Below, piece by piece: positions 50,857 through 60,475 of a DNA stretch of 64,000 nt. Origin of the DNA: Pseudomonas sp. (lineage in GTDB: Bacteria > Pseudomonadota > Gammaproteobacteria > Pseudomonadales > Pseudomonadaceae); assembly GCF_002796985.1 (NCBI RefSeq), contig NZ_PEKX01000007.1:248001-312000 (forward strand). Direction: 5' to 3'. Within the stretch, counting starts at the first letter, position 1. Each line of letters begins with the position of its first letter. Under the pieces are notes generated by a model, which saw nothing but the letters and a program-made list of their open reading frames with translations, was not told the DNA's origin and did not search any database. The position numbers and the translations under genes were made by a program.

Positions 50857-52227
50857 ATGCATATTCAGAAAACACTGTTGAAATCCGGCGTGCTGGCGCT
50901 GTCGCTGCTTGCGAGCAGCGTGATGGCAGCGGCTCCTGCGGCCGAGGTGGCGCAGCTGGGTGGTACGCTCACCCCCATGGGCGCCGAGAAGGCAGGCAAT
51001 GCCGACGGCAGCATCCCGGCCTGGACCGGCGGTTTGCCCGTAGATGCCGGGGTGGTCGACGCCAAGGGCTTCCTGGCCGATCCCTTCGCTAGCGAAAAGC
51101 CGCTTTTCGTCATCACGGCGACCAACGCCGAGCAGTACAAGGACAAGCTGACCGAAGGCCAGATGGCGATGTTCAAGCGCTATCCGGACAGCTACAAGAT
51201 TCCGGTGTATCCGACACACCGTACGGCCGCGCTGCCCGACAACATCTACGCCGCGATCAAGAGCAGTGCCCAGCATACCGAGCTGGTAGGCGGTGGTAAT
51301 GGCCTGCAAAACTTCGACAGCCACTACTACGCGTTCCCGATCCCGAAGACCGGTGTGGAGCTGGTGTGGAACCACGAAACGCGTTACCGCGGCGGTAACA
51401 TCCATCGCTACATCACGCGGGTGCAGCCGCAGGTAGATGGTTCGTTCTCGATGGTTCACTTCGAGGATGAGGTGTCGTATCCGGCCAATCTGCCCGATTT
51501 CGACAAGGCCAAGGGCGACAACATTCTCTTCTACTTCATCCAGCGTGTGACTGCGCCGGCGCGCCTGGCGGGCAATGTCCTGCTGGTGCACGAGACCATC
51601 GACCAGGTGAAGGAGCCTCGCCAGGCCTGGCTCTACAATGCGGGTCAGCGCCGTGTGCGGCGTGCGCCGCAGGTCGCTTATGACGGCCCGGCAACGGCTG
51701 CCGACGGTCTGGCCACCTCCGACAACTACGATATGTACAACGGCTCGCCTGATCGTTACGAGTGGAAGCTGGTCGGCAAGAAGGAACTGTACATCCCGTA
51801 CAACAGCTACAAGCTCGACTCGCCGTCACTGAAGTACGACGACATCATCAAGCCGGGCCATATCAATCAGGATCTGACCCGCTACGAGCTGCATCGGGTT
51901 TGGGAGGTGGTCGGTACGCTCAGGAGCGGCGAACGGCACATCTACGCCAAGCGCCACATGTTCTTCGACGAGGACACCTGGCAGCTGGCCGAAGTCGATC
52001 ACTACGATGGCCGCGGCCAGCTGTGGCGCGTCGGTGAGGGGCACGCCCAGCAGTATTACAACCAGAAAGTGCCGGGCTATACCGCTGAGACTCTCTACGA
52101 CGTCATCTCGGGTCGCTACTCGGTCATGGGGCTGAAGAACGAAGAGAAGCAGGGCATCGTGTTCGGTGCCAAGGCGCTCGCCGCGGACTACACCCCGGCG
52201 GCCTTGCGTCAAACCGGTGTCCGCTGA
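50857..52227 (+). CDS. DUF1329 periplasmic protein
   Basis: A 456-residue exported protein: signal peptide MHIQKTLLKSGVLALSLLAS, cleavage after MAA, then the DUF1329 body (LTPMGAEKAGNADGSIPAWTGG, DNYDMYNGSPDRYEWKLVGK, YELHRVWEVVGTLRSGERHI), a LolB-like lipid-handling fold in related families. It is the constant partner of DUF1302 and probably takes a hydrophobic compound or lipid across the periplasm. It is intact and followed by a clear terminator. Confidence 0.9.
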   Translation: MHIQKTLLKSGVLALSLLASSVMAAAPAAEVAQLGGTLTPMGAEKAGNADGSIPAWTGGLPVDAGVVDAKGFLADPFASEKPLFVITATNAEQYKDKLTEGQMAMFKRYPDSYKIPVYPTHRTAALPDNIYAAIKSSAQHTELVGGGNGLQNFDSHYYAFPIPKTGVELVWNHETRYRGGNIHRYITRVQPQVDGSFSMVHFEDEVSYPANLPDFDKAKGDNILFYFIQRVTAPARLAGNVLLVHETIDQVKEPRQAWLYNAGQRRVRRAPQVAYDGPATAADGLATSDNYDMYNGSPDRYEWKLVGKKELYIPYNSYKLDSPSLKYDDIIKPGHINQDLTRYELHRVWEVVGTLRSGERHIYAKRHMFFDEDTWQLAEVDHYDGRGQLWRVGEGHAQQYYNQKVPGYTAETLYDVISGRYSVMGLKNEEKQGIVFGAKALAADYTPAALRQTGVR

Positions 52228-52260
52228 CGCCAAGCGTCTTTACTGAGCAACTCCGTGTTT

Positions 52261-52286
52261 GGGCGGCCAATCAGCCGCCCTTTTTT
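52261..52286 (+). terminator. Rho-independent terminator of the DUF1302-DUF1329 operon
   Basis: GGGCGGC/GCCGCCC stem with a CAATCA loop followed by six T, 34 bases after the DUF1329 stop. Confidence 0.9.
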
Positions 52287-52376
52287 ATGCCAGATCGTCG
52301 GCAAGCCCAATACAGCCCATGGGTGCAAGCCGTACCATGACTGTCTTTGCATTTTCGAAACCCTGTGAGTAACGCC

Positions 52377-54911
52377 ATGCCCACGGCGAACATCTGCGCC
52401 GACCCGTGCCGCGCTCCCGCGTTGCCAACCAGCTTCCTGCCACGTCCCCGTTTGAGTCAGGCTCTTCTCCTTGCACCCTGCCGGCTGCGGCTGATTTGCG
52501 CCCCTGCCGGTAGCGGCAAGAGTGTGTTGCTGCGCGAATGTGCACTGGCCCGGCCAGAGGGGACGCGCGTGCTGTGGCTCGATCTGAAAGGGCTATTGCT
52601 GGATGAGCCTGCCCTCCTGAGGCTGCTGGCCTCGGCGCTCGAGCTTGAGAGCAGTGAGGCCAGTGTCGTGGTCAACCGCCTGGCGCGTCAGGATCGCCCG
52701 CTCTGGGTCATGCTCGATGATCTGCCGCGAGTGGCGGATGAGCGCCTCGACCGGCTCCTCGAACTCTTGCTGCGCACTTCGCCGCCGAGTGTGTCCTGGT
52801 GGATCGCCAGCCGCCGCCGCCCCGCCTGCAAGCTGGAGCGCCTCTTGCTCGACGGGGAGCTTTTCGAGCTTGGCGCCGACGATCTGGCCATGACGGCCGC
52901 CGAATTGGGCGAGCTGCTGGGCAGCCTGTATGGCGAGGTCGCCCCCGCCACTGTCCAGGCCCTGATGATGCAGACGGATGGCTGGTTCGCGGGGATACGT
53001 TTACGCCTGCACGGCAGGGATCCCGGTCAGCCTACCGAGGCCGCGCAGGGCAATGCATTGGTCCGGCGCTACCTGGAACAGGAAGTGCTCGCAGAGCTCT
53101 CGAGCGAGTTGCGCGAAGCGCTGTGCAAATTGTCCTGTCTCCAGGACTTCGACTTTTCGCTGTGCGATCACGTATTGGGGGCCGGCGAGGGAAAACAACT
53201 GCTTCAGCAGTTACTGGAGGCCGGCGTCTTCATCGAAACGCTCGATGGCGATTCAGGTTTGCATCGGGTTCGACCTGCAGTGGCCAGTATTCTCGAGGCG
53301 GAAATTGCTCAGGACCTCAAGCGGGCCCTGTATCGCCACGCCTGCCAATGGGCTGCAGGGTGCAGCCGGATTCGTCAGGCGATCGACTACGCGCTTCTCG
53401 CCGATCAACCCGAGGTAGCCGCGAGTCTTCTGCAGCACTTCACGGGGGACAGGCTGCTGCAGGGTAGCCAGATGGCTCGAGTGATCAGGTGGCAACACCT
53501 GCTGCCTGGCGAGCTGATTTCCAGCACGCCTCGCTTGTTGATTCTGAACTCCTGGGCGCTCCTCATCAGCGGCCGCCTTGACGAGGCCGAGGTCTGTGCG
53601 GCGCAGCTTCAACGCTTTCTGCCACAGCCAACAGCACAGCGTCAGCGCGAGCTTCTTGCGCAGTGCCAGGCGCTGACCGGGAAGCTTGAATATCACCGTG
53701 GCAAGGTCGACGCTCCGCACATGCGCGAGGCGCTGGATCATCTGCCGGAGACTGCCTGGGCACAGCATGTGATCGTGCTCACCGCACTCATCGAGGTGGC
53801 GATCGTCGACGGGCGGATGGAGACGGCCCAGCAGTTTCATCGTGATGCCATCAAGCTGGCTCGCCGCAACGGAAGCCGCATGCTGGAGGCTGTGTTACTC
53901 CTGCAGCAGGCACAGCTGCTGGAGATGCGTGGTGAGCTCAAGCAGGCGCTGCGTCTGGTTGAGCAACTGCATCAGGAACTGAGCGCTGAGGGTAAAGGCG
54001 AGCCTAACCCTCTGAGTGGTCGGACACGTTTGCGCCTCGGGGCGTTGTTCTCCCGGCTGGGGCATTACGCTGTCGCTCGTGGGCATTTTGAAGCCGGGCT
54101 GCAGGAGTGCCTGTACTGCGAAGACCCGGCCGCTTCCTGGGGTTACATCGGCCTGGCCGAACTCGATGCCATGCATAAGGCGCCCGCGCAGGCTTACCAG
54201 CGTTTAGCCGATGCGGAGCGGCTGTTGCAGTTCCGCAATATCACCGAGCCGCTCTACCAGAACCTGCTGGTGCTCGGTTACGCCCGGTTGTGGATCCAGG
54301 AAGGGCATGCAGGACGGGCTCGTGCTGCGTTGGAGGAATGCCTGCAGCAGTACACCGGCCTTGAGCGCAAAAGACCACCGTACGGTAATCCAGAGCTCGT
54401 GCAGCACCTGCAATTGGCGCTGGTTCATGCACGTCTGGCGGCGGGCGAAGATGTCTGTGAGGTCTTCGAGGAGATGCTCAAGGCAGCCCTGCAACAGGAG
54501 CGGCGTGGCCTGGCTGTGGAACTGTGGTTTGGCCTGGCCGAGGCGCACTATGCCAAGGGCCAGCAGAGCAATGCGCAGCGGGCCTTGCTCGATGCGATGG
54601 CGCTATCCAGGCAGATAGGCCTGGTCAGCGCAGAGTACGGCTGCAGCCTGCGCAATCCCGGCCTGGTGCGCTGGGGGAAGGAGTCACTCAGGCCTGACGA
54701 TCAGCAAGCTGCAGCGGTCTTGCTCAGCCCGCGCGAGCTGTCAGTGCTGAAGATGATTGCCCAGGGGTTGTCCAACCAGGACATCGCCGAGCAGTTGTTC
54801 ATCTCTTTGCACACGGTCAAGAGCCATGCGCAGAAAATCAACGTGAAGCTGGGCGTGGCACGGCGCACTCAGGCAATCGTCCGAGCCAAGGAACTGGGGC
54901 TGGTGAGATAG
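52377..54911 (+). CDS. MalT-like LuxR-family transcriptional regulator
   Basis: An 844-residue STAND-type regulator. The NTPase part (about residues 35-330) has Walker A CAPAGSGKSVLLRE and Walker B LWVMLDDLPRVAD, followed by a helical TPR-like sensor region (about 400-770) and a C-terminal LuxR helix-turn-helix (about 780-840, LSPRELSVLKMIAQGLSNQD and LFISLHTVKSHAQKINVKLG). Such proteins activate transcription when an inducer binds the TPR-like region. The ATG at 52377 is chosen, though the ribosome site is weak. Next to DUF1302/DUF1329 and a GMC oxidoreductase it probably controls that catabolic group. Confidence 0.88.
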   Translation: MPTANICADPCRAPALPTSFLPRPRLSQALLLAPCRLRLICAPAGSGKSVLLRECALARPEGTRVLWLDLKGLLLDEPALLRLLASALELESSEASVVVNRLARQDRPLWVMLDDLPRVADERLDRLLELLLRTSPPSVSWWIASRRRPACKLERLLLDGELFELGADDLAMTAAELGELLGSLYGEVAPATVQALMMQTDGWFAGIRLRLHGRDPGQPTEAAQGNALVRRYLEQEVLAELSSELREALCKLSCLQDFDFSLCDHVLGAGEGKQLLQQLLEAGVFIETLDGDSGLHRVRPAVASILEAEIAQDLKRALYRHACQWAAGCSRIRQAIDYALLADQPEVAASLLQHFTGDRLLQGSQMARVIRWQHLLPGELISSTPRLLILNSWALLISGRLDEAEVCAAQLQRFLPQPTAQRQRELLAQCQALTGKLEYHRGKVDAPHMREALDHLPETAWAQHVIVLTALIEVAIVDGRMETAQQFHRDAIKLARRNGSRMLEAVLLLQQAQLLEMRGELKQALRLVEQLHQELSAEGKGEPNPLSGRTRLRLGALFSRLGHYAVARGHFEAGLQECLYCEDPAASWGYIGLAELDAMHKAPAQAYQRLADAERLLQFRNITEPLYQNLLVLGYARLWIQEGHAGRARAALEECLQQYTGLERKRPPYGNPELVQHLQLALVHARLAAGEDVCEVFEEMLKAALQQERRGLAVELWFGLAEAHYAKGQQSNAQRALLDAMALSRQIGLVSAEYGCSLRNPGLVRWGKESLRPDDQQAAAVLLSPRELSVLKMIAQGLSNQDIAEQLFISLHTVKSHAQKINVKLGVARRTQAIVRAKELGLVR

Positions 54912-54935
54912 CGCTGAAGACGCGCTGATCGCCGA

Positions 54936-55982
54936 CTAGAGGTGGCTGGGCGGGCCATTGGGAGATGAGCCGTCGTTCCTCTGGAGCAGCTGTCGGCGGA
55001 CTGCCCGTGGTGTGTCCTGGAACCAGCGGCGGCAAGCCCGGTTGAAGACGCTCTGTTCGCTGTACCCCAGCAGGCCTGCCACTTGCGACATCGGCATATG
55101 ACGCTCGGCAAGATAGCGCTCTGCGCAGGAGCGTCGAGCTTGCTCCAGCAGTGCTTCGAATCCTGTTCCGAGATCGACCAGGCGCCGTTGCAGTACGCGC
55201 TCATGCAAACCGAGCTGCTCGGCAATCAGGCTGATGCGGCAACGCTGGGTCGGCAATGTCCGCAGAATCAGGTTTTCTACTTGCCGCACCAGGCCGGCGG
55301 ATGCCTGGGCGTCGAAGGGGCGAAGGTAGTCCAGCAGCACACGGTGTAACTGCGGGTCCTGTTGTTCGATCCGTCTGCCGAGCTGTTCCTCGCTGAGGAC
55401 CAAGGCATTGCAGTCCTGGCTGAAGTAGGCCGCCGTTTTGAAATAGCGCAGATATCGCGCCGCTGGTAGCGAGCCAGCCCCACTGAGCAGCAAGGACCTG
55501 GCGCTGAACTGACTGCCGCACAGCAGTTTCATCGTGTTGTAGCCCACTCCCAGTGCCAGCTCCTGCATCTGCCGTAGTCGCGTGGAGCCTGGCAGTCGAA
55601 TCTCGATGACCAGCCGTGGCGCATCAGGATCACCGCGATCGAGTTGCACATCGATGCCGGGGCTGTGGTAACCGATGAACCTCGAAATTTCCTCCAGTGC
55701 CTGGCCTACCGTTGCCGAGTTGCGGGCGATCAGAGCGACAGGTCCCAGCACTTGCAGATCCTGATGCTCCGCCATGCGAAGGCCCAGATCGGGGCAGCCC
55801 AGTTCGTTGGCGGCGCACTCAAGAACACCCACCAGGGAGCGAAGCGGAACTCTTGCCTCATCGTCGTCGAGTGCCTGTGGGTCTATCTCGAAGCGGCGGA
55901 GCAGTTGAGCGCAATCCCCGCCCAGCTGTGCAACCAGCTGCGGAAAGCCAATGAACGAGGTGGTGCGGATGAGTGCGGTCAC
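54936..55982 (-). CDS. AraC family regulator with AraC-binding-like N-terminal domain
   Basis: A 348-residue regulator: N-terminal Arabinose_bd-type domain (about 10-200, DLGLRMAEHQDLQVLGPVAL and IARNSATVGQALEEISRFIG) and C-terminal HTH_18 (about 240-335, CRISLIAEQLGLHERVLQRR, then SQVAGLLGYSEQSVFNRACR). It is divergent from the GMC oxidoreductase gene with a 142-base gap, the usual arrangement for a regulator and its target. The pseudogene at 26673-27685 belongs to the same class. Confidence 0.9.
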   Translation of the reverse strand: MTALIRTTSFIGFPQLVAQLGGDCAQLLRRFEIDPQALDDDEARVPLRSLVGVLECAANELGCPDLGLRMAEHQDLQVLGPVALIARNSATVGQALEEISRFIGYHSPGIDVQLDRGDPDAPRLVIEIRLPGSTRLRQMQELALGVGYNTMKLLCGSQFSARSLLLSGAGSLPAARYLRYFKTAAYFSQDCNALVLSEEQLGRRIEQQDPQLHRVLLDYLRPFDAQASAGLVRQVENLILRTLPTQRCRISLIAEQLGLHERVLQRRLVDLGTGFEALLEQARRSCAERYLAERHMPMSQVAGLLGYSEQSVFNRACRRWFQDTPRAVRRQLLQRNDGSSPNGPPSHL

Positions 55983-56124
55983 AGTCGTTAAAAATCAAAA
56001 TGAAGTCGTCAAAGGTCAATTAATGTGCGCTTAGTCGGCGAAGAATTCCAGACTGCTGCGCCGAGAAGAGCTGCTCGGTGTGCGTCATCCATCGCCCGTG
56101 AACCGAGAGCCGAGAAGAATAATT

Positions 56125-57708
56125 ATGGAATTCGACTACATCATCGTGGGTGCCGGCTCGGCCGGCTGCGTATTGGCTAACCGTTTGAGCGCCGATCCGT
56201 CGGTGCGAGTGTGTCTCCTGGAGTCCGGCTCTGAAGATACCTCTCCGCTCATTCATACCCCGATCGGGGTGGCGGCCATCCTGCCGACGCGGCATGTGAA
56301 CTGGGCATTTCAAACGGTTCCCCAGCCTGGCCTGAATGGCCGCTGCGGGTATCAGCCGCGCGGAAAAACCCTCGGCGGTAGTAGTTCGATCAACGGGATG
56401 ATCTACATCCGAGGGCATCGCAGCGACTACGACGACTGGCACTCTCTGGGAAACCCGGGCTGGTCATACGAGGACGTACTGCCTTACTTCCGAAAGAGCG
56501 AGGGGCATCACCGTGGCGGATGTGATTTCCATGGTGGTGATGGCGAGTTGTATGTCGGCCGGGTGCAAGCTCACCCGGTCACCAATGCCTTCCTGGATGC
56601 CGCCCAGCGAGCGGGGCACCAGCGCAATGCGGACTTCAATGGGGTCGAGCAGGAAGGGGTCGGGCATTACGACGTCACCATCCGCGAGGGGCGCCGCTGG
56701 AGCACCGCCACGGCGTTCCTGAAGCCCATTCGTGAGCTGCGTGGCAACCTGACCGTGATCACCGGAGCCCACGCCCAGCGCATCCTGCTGCAAGGCAAGC
56801 GCGCCATTGGCATGCAGATATCCGTCAAAGGCGAGCGCCTGGAAATCAAGGCACGCAAAGAGGTTCTACTGAGCGCCGGGGCTTTTGGCAGCCCGCAACT
56901 GCTGATGCTCTCGGGTATTGGCGCGGACGCCGACCTCAAACCCCACGGCATTGCCATGCAGCATGAACTGCCAGGGGTAGGGCAGAACCTCCAGGACCAT
57001 CCGGACTTCGTGGCTTGCTACAAGAGCCATGACACTTCCCTGCTGGGCATTTCTGCCAGGGGTTCCGTTCGAATGGGCAAGGCCTTCATCGATTACACCC
57101 GGCATCGCACCGGGCCGTTCGCGAGCAACTGCGCCGAAAGTGGTGGGTTCCTCAAAACCTCTGCTGACCTTTCGCGCCCCGATATCCAGCTGCATGCGGT
57201 GATCGGTCCGATCGATGACCATGGCCGCAAGCTGCACTGGGGGCATGGCTTCAGCTGTCATGTCTGCGTGCTTCGGCCCAAGAGCATTGGCAGCGTCGGC
57301 CTGCACTCCGCCGATCCTTTTGCTGCGCCGCGAATCGATCCGAACTTCCTCGGGCACGACGACGACGTCAGTACCCTGCTGAAGGGCTATCGCATGGTGA
57401 AGGACATCGTCGGGCAGGCCCCGCTGGCCCGCTATGGCTTGAAGGACATCTACAGTCGGAACCTCTCCAGCGATGAGCAACTGATTGATCTGCTACGCCA
57501 GCGCACCGATACCGTTTACCACCCTGTTGGCACCTGCAAGATGGGGAGCGACGAGATGGCGGTGGTGGACGAGCAACTGCGGGTTCGCGGGATCGAGGGG
57601 CTACGGGTGGTCGACGCCTCCATCATGCCAACGTTGGTCGGCGGCAACACCAATGCCCCGTCCATCATGATCGCCGAGCGGGCAGCGGAGTGGATCATGG
57701 CAGCGTGA
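56125..57708 (+). CDS. GMC family FAD oxidoreductase (choline/alcohol dehydrogenase type)
   Basis: A 527-residue flavoprotein. The N-terminal ADP-binding motif YIIVGAGSAGCVLANRLS, the GMC signature 1 PRGKTLGGSSSINGMIYIRG near residue 74, signature 2 GAFGSPQLLMLSGIG near 253, and C-terminal catalytic His in YHPVGTCKMG and an Asn in NTNAPSIMIAERAA are all present. It is close to AlkJ/BetA-type dehydrogenases, which oxidise alcohols and pass electrons to quinone. The start at 56125 is preferred to a GTG at 56080. Substrate is unknown; location beside DUF1302/DUF1329 suggests a hydrophobic alcohol. Confidence 0.92.
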   Translation: MEFDYIIVGAGSAGCVLANRLSADPSVRVCLLESGSEDTSPLIHTPIGVAAILPTRHVNWAFQTVPQPGLNGRCGYQPRGKTLGGSSSINGMIYIRGHRSDYDDWHSLGNPGWSYEDVLPYFRKSEGHHRGGCDFHGGDGELYVGRVQAHPVTNAFLDAAQRAGHQRNADFNGVEQEGVGHYDVTIREGRRWSTATAFLKPIRELRGNLTVITGAHAQRILLQGKRAIGMQISVKGERLEIKARKEVLLSAGAFGSPQLLMLSGIGADADLKPHGIAMQHELPGVGQNLQDHPDFVACYKSHDTSLLGISARGSVRMGKAFIDYTRHRTGPFASNCAESGGFLKTSADLSRPDIQLHAVIGPIDDHGRKLHWGHGFSCHVCVLRPKSIGSVGLHSADPFAAPRIDPNFLGHDDDVSTLLKGYRMVKDIVGQAPLARYGLKDIYSRNLSSDEQLIDLLRQRTDTVYHPVGTCKMGSDEMAVVDEQLRVRGIEGLRVVDASIMPTLVGGNTNAPSIMIAERAAEWIMAA

Positions 57709-57774
57709 ATTCGCCGGAAGGACGGGCGCGTATGAGGAAAAGGATCGGTTTACCTCAGCGCACTTGAAGTATCC

Positions 57775-57796
57775 CGCCCGCCCATCCGGGCGGGCG
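57775..57796 (+). terminator. GC hairpin after the GMC gene
   Basis: A nine-bp stem CGCCCGCCC/GGGCGGGCG with an ATCC loop, 66 bases after the stop. The T-run is poor, so termination is possible but not certain. Confidence 0.45.
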
Positions 57797-57920
57797 CGTG
57801 ATTGCTGGCCTTTTGCTCAAGCAAGGCTAGTCTCATTTTTTGCTGACTTTCTATCGACTGTGCCGTTAGGGAGCCCCCATCCCACACGGCATCTTTTGCG
57901 TGCAAAAAAAATGGGTCGCC

Positions 57921-58187
57921 ATGGATATTCGAATCGAATGCATGGCTGGAGATCCGCCCACATGGAAGGTCTTCCTGGGGACGTGTTTCTGGTACTGCCA
58001 ATCAGAGGCAGAAGCTAGGGACTGGGCGATGCGAGCGCAGGCTCATGATGCCGCTCAGCGTTGTCTGGAGTACAAGCTTCCCAATCCCATGCCGCCAGCC
58101 AGAGCTGAGATCAGCGTCCAGCCGGAGCTCTCGGAAGGCAGGGCTACCGTTCAACTGGAGCCAATGCCCCGGTTCACGATCGCCTAG
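57921..58187 (+). CDS. Hypothetical 88-residue protein
   Basis: A possible small gene beginning MDIRIECMAGDPPTWKVFLG and ending QLEPMPRFTIA; the frame is open a little further upstream to 57900. Composition is protein-like (WYCQSEAEARDWAMRAQAHD), but there is no clear ribosome site. I do not recognise it. The stretch that follows, 58188-58621, shows no gene or repeat that I can support. Confidence 0.4.
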   Translation: MDIRIECMAGDPPTWKVFLGTCFWYCQSEAEARDWAMRAQAHDAAQRCLEYKLPNPMPPARAEISVQPELSEGRATVQLEPMPRFTIA

Positions 58188-58621
58188 TCCTCAGCCCAAG
58201 GCTCGGCCATCAGGCGGGGCTAATCCAATGAAGCAGAAGGTGCGTTCACCGCTCGTCTGCATTTGGCCGCTGATAGTACGGAGAGCTACTGCTGATGCAC
58301 TTGGGTACTGCACAAGCATGGACGAATGACCGTGAACGGCAGAACTCAAAAGCATCCAGTCAGTGACTAGCAACCCATCACCGCTCTGCGGCTGGGCCGG
58401 AGTCTCTTCGGTGCGGTGAGGCCCCTTGTAAGGCTGCGAGTACTTCAGCAGTGGCGGCCGGTGCTCGGCGAGCGAGACGGAAAAGGCCAGCGCCTACGCA
58501 CTGGGCGCCGTTGGGCCACCTGCTCCGATCGATTCTGGTGTGCGCCCGCAGAGGTCAGAGTGATTGTGGTCACTTCATGGGCGCCGCTATCACTCGGTGC
58601 TGTTTGCGCTGCATCCGCTGG

Positions 58622-58978
58622 CTAAACGAGCACTTGCCGGGTGGAGGCAATCAATTGATGCACCTGGCGCTCGACACGCTCCTCCGTAGCGGTTTCCGGT
58701 CCGCGGCCGCGCGGGCATGGCAAGTTCGGGGTAGTCCCGAACAGACGACAGATCAGTGGACGTTCCTCGTACACTTCGCAGCCTTGGGCACCCAGATGCA
58801 CGCAGTTCCATTGCTCAAGGGCAGCCTCATGCTCGCCATCGCTTTTTCGCGGTAATCGTGACAATTCCTCGGACGAGGCGGTCACCGGTCCGCAGCAATC
58901 GTGACACCCAGGTACGCAGGCGAAAGACGGAATCTGTCGACGCAAATGGTCAATCTTTCGACGGGTGGTGCAGCTCAC
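58622..58978 (-). CDS. YkgJ family cysteine-cluster protein
   Basis: A 118-residue protein starting at a GTG behind AGGCGAG. The metal-binding pattern CVPGCHDCCGPV (about residues 21-32), then CVHLGAQGCEVYEERPLICR, then LPCPRG, gives the CxxxCxxCC...CxxxxxxxC...C spacing of the YkgJ zinc/iron-chelating family. Function is unknown; proposed Fe-S or zinc binding. It lies left of the attachment-like tRNA fragment, among small genes with little operon logic, and may belong to another mobile or decayed region. Confidence 0.75.
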   Translation of the reverse strand: MSCTTRRKIDHLRRQIPSFACVPGCHDCCGPVTASSEELSRLPRKSDGEHEAALEQWNCVHLGAQGCEVYEERPLICRLFGTTPNLPCPRGRGPETATEERVERQVHQLIASTRQVLV

Positions 58979-59062
58979 GGATTTGCTCGCCTGATGCGGC
59001 GGTGCACCATTCGCGGATGGGCAGAGGGCCGGGTGTTCACTGGCATGATGGCGCCTTTCGGG

Positions 59063-59305
59063 TCAGCAATGGATTTCTGCGTTCTTGATGCCGAGATCGC
59101 GTAGTTCGTCGATCAGGCCATCCAGGTGGGCAAATGATTCTACCTCCTCGTTGTCATCCACCAGGAAAAAGCTTCGTCCTGCCTTCTTCTTGAAGAACAC
59201 GATCCACTCCTTGGTGTTGATCGGGTTTGCGATCACATGCGTGTCAAAGAATATACCTGCAGCATGCCGGGCTTTCACATCGTCGCGCTTCACTTGAGTC
59301 CTCAT
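59063..59305 (-). CDS. Hypothetical 80-residue protein
   Basis: An 80-residue protein from the ATG at 59305 (MRTQVKRDDVKARHAAGIFF). It is well formed, with alternating charged and aromatic segments (TKEWIVFFKKKAGRSFFLVD) and a helical C-terminus (FAHLDGLIDELRDLGIKNAE). The longer frame to 59371 lacks a ribosome site. I recall similar small proteins beside phage integration sites in pseudomonads, but no function. The 59306-59648 stretch beyond it shows no gene. Confidence 0.55.
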   Translation of the reverse strand: MRTQVKRDDVKARHAAGIFFDTHVIANPINTKEWIVFFKKKAGRSFFLVDDNEEVESFAHLDGLIDELRDLGIKNAEIHC

Positions 59306-59648
59306 GCTGGTCCGCACTTGCACATTGCTACTCAGGTTTGCCGCCGGATCGGCTCGGCACTGAGTCAGCACAGGCAGCCCTGCCGTTGCAGTGACCTGTT
59401 CCAGGCATTCCCTGTTGCGGGGCTTTCGTGGTTTTGGCCTAGCGACCCGCGCAACTGCTTGGGGAGGCGGTCATCCGAGGGATGCAGTGGAAACCGCGGT
59501 CGCGGCTGAAGGTCATGTGCGGGGTGTTAGCGGTACGCTGTGACATGGGCAGTCATTCGAAATGATTGATTCCGTGACCTGCCTGATCTGCGTTTTCACC
59601 ATTTTGCGCTCTGAAAGCCGCGTTTTAGAGCGGTTTCAGGATTTGATA

Positions 59649-59676
59649 TGGAGCGGGCGAAGGGAATCGAACCCTT
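59649..59676 (-). other. tRNA 3'-end fragment, probable attachment site
   Basis: Read on the minus strand this is the end of a tRNA: T-arm AAGGGTTCGATTCCCTT, acceptor strand CGCCCGC, discriminator T and CCA. T73 with CGCCCGC suits tRNA-Gly. The sequence to the right does not continue as a tRNA (no anticodon arm, no GCGGGCG 5' strand), so only the 3' 28 bases are present. That is what one end of an element integrated in a tRNA gene looks like, and it predicts an intact tRNA at the far end beyond 64000. Pf-type filamentous phages use tRNA-Gly sites of this kind. Confidence 0.7.
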
Positions 59677-59768
59677 GAGACCTGCATTCCAGAACGTCCC
59701 AATGTATTCCATTCCGTGTCTTCTCAAGGGCTCACAGTTGGAAAACGTATCTATTCGGCCCGTTAATT

Positions 59769-59789
59769 TCGACACTTTTTCGACACCGA
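59769..59789. repeat. Short direct repeat near the attachment site
   Basis: TTCGACAC occurs twice, at 59769 and 59781, about 100 bp inside the element end. Short repeats beside an attachment core can be integrase arm sites; this is inference. Confidence 0.35.
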
Positions 59790-59821
59790 CAGGGTAGAGC
59801 GTGTAAGGAGCCTACAAGTCG

Positions 59822-60463
59822 TCATCGCCCTGTCTGTGGCAGTTCAAGGTAGTGGCAGTCCGTTTCTCTATCGAGAATGTCGATCATCCTCTCTATGTTT
59901 GGCCGCTCCTTGAATCCGACTTTAAATGTGGATCGATTTGTATAGAAGATATCGGCATGATTGAGCGGGTGAATATGGCCGTCTTCCTGGGCGGGGTCAT
60001 AGTCAAATCTTAGATAACCGTCCTCAGAATCAAGCATCTCTGTGAATAACGCCCAAAATCCCTCGGATGCCCCGCCCTGGTCATCGAAGTATTGTATTAA
60101 ATCCCACTCGGTTTGGATTCCACCTCCCTTGAATGCAGAGATTGCCAAAAGAACTTCCGATGTCACTTGGCTGTCAATCTGAACCCCGTGAGATGAAGTT
60201 AGCTGATATTGTTCTCCTTCCCGCTCTATTCGGAACGGAAATGCAATTGAAAATACTTTTTCGTCCGTTCGCACAAAGACTCGGTTCATTCGAGTGCAAA
60301 TTACTTCTACCGATGCGTAAATGGACTCTCTGCTCGGAGGGTAGTAGTTTATTATGAGTTTTGCTAGCTCCATCCAAATTTCTAGAACATCAAATCTGCT
60401 GCGAATTACCTTGACGGCTCTCGCATGTTGGAATTGATCTATAGCGAATGAGTAGGAAGTCAT
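59822..60463 (-). CDS. Unassigned 213-residue partner of the helicase
   Basis: A 213-residue soluble protein encoded 12 bp after the helicase gene and so probably cotranscribed. It is AT-rich compared with the chromosome. Notable stretches are WMELAKLIINYYPPSRESIY near residue 30, a central TSHGVQIDSQVTSEVLLAIS, and the late FDYDPAQEDGHIHPLNHADI, then FYTNRSTFKVGF. The last part resembles what I recall of DUF2290-type proteins, which are sometimes encoded next to SF1 helicases, but I cannot confirm it. No catalytic motif is evident. A role with the helicase in phage defence is inferred from context only. Confidence 0.7.
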   Translation of the reverse strand: MTSYSFAIDQFQHARAVKVIRSRFDVLEIWMELAKLIINYYPPSRESIYASVEVICTRMNRVFVRTDEKVFSIAFPFRIEREGEQYQLTSSHGVQIDSQVTSEVLLAISAFKGGGIQTEWDLIQYFDDQGGASEGFWALFTEMLDSEDGYLRFDYDPAQEDGHIHPLNHADIFYTNRSTFKVGFKERPNIERMIDILDRETDCHYLELPQTGR

Positions 60464-60475
60464 GTGGTACTCCCT

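Noticed and set aside
59649..59724. A complete tRNA gene at the element end
   Set aside because: Only the T-arm, acceptor 3' strand and CCA can be read. No anticodon stem, D-arm or 5' acceptor strand is found to the right, so it is a fragment.
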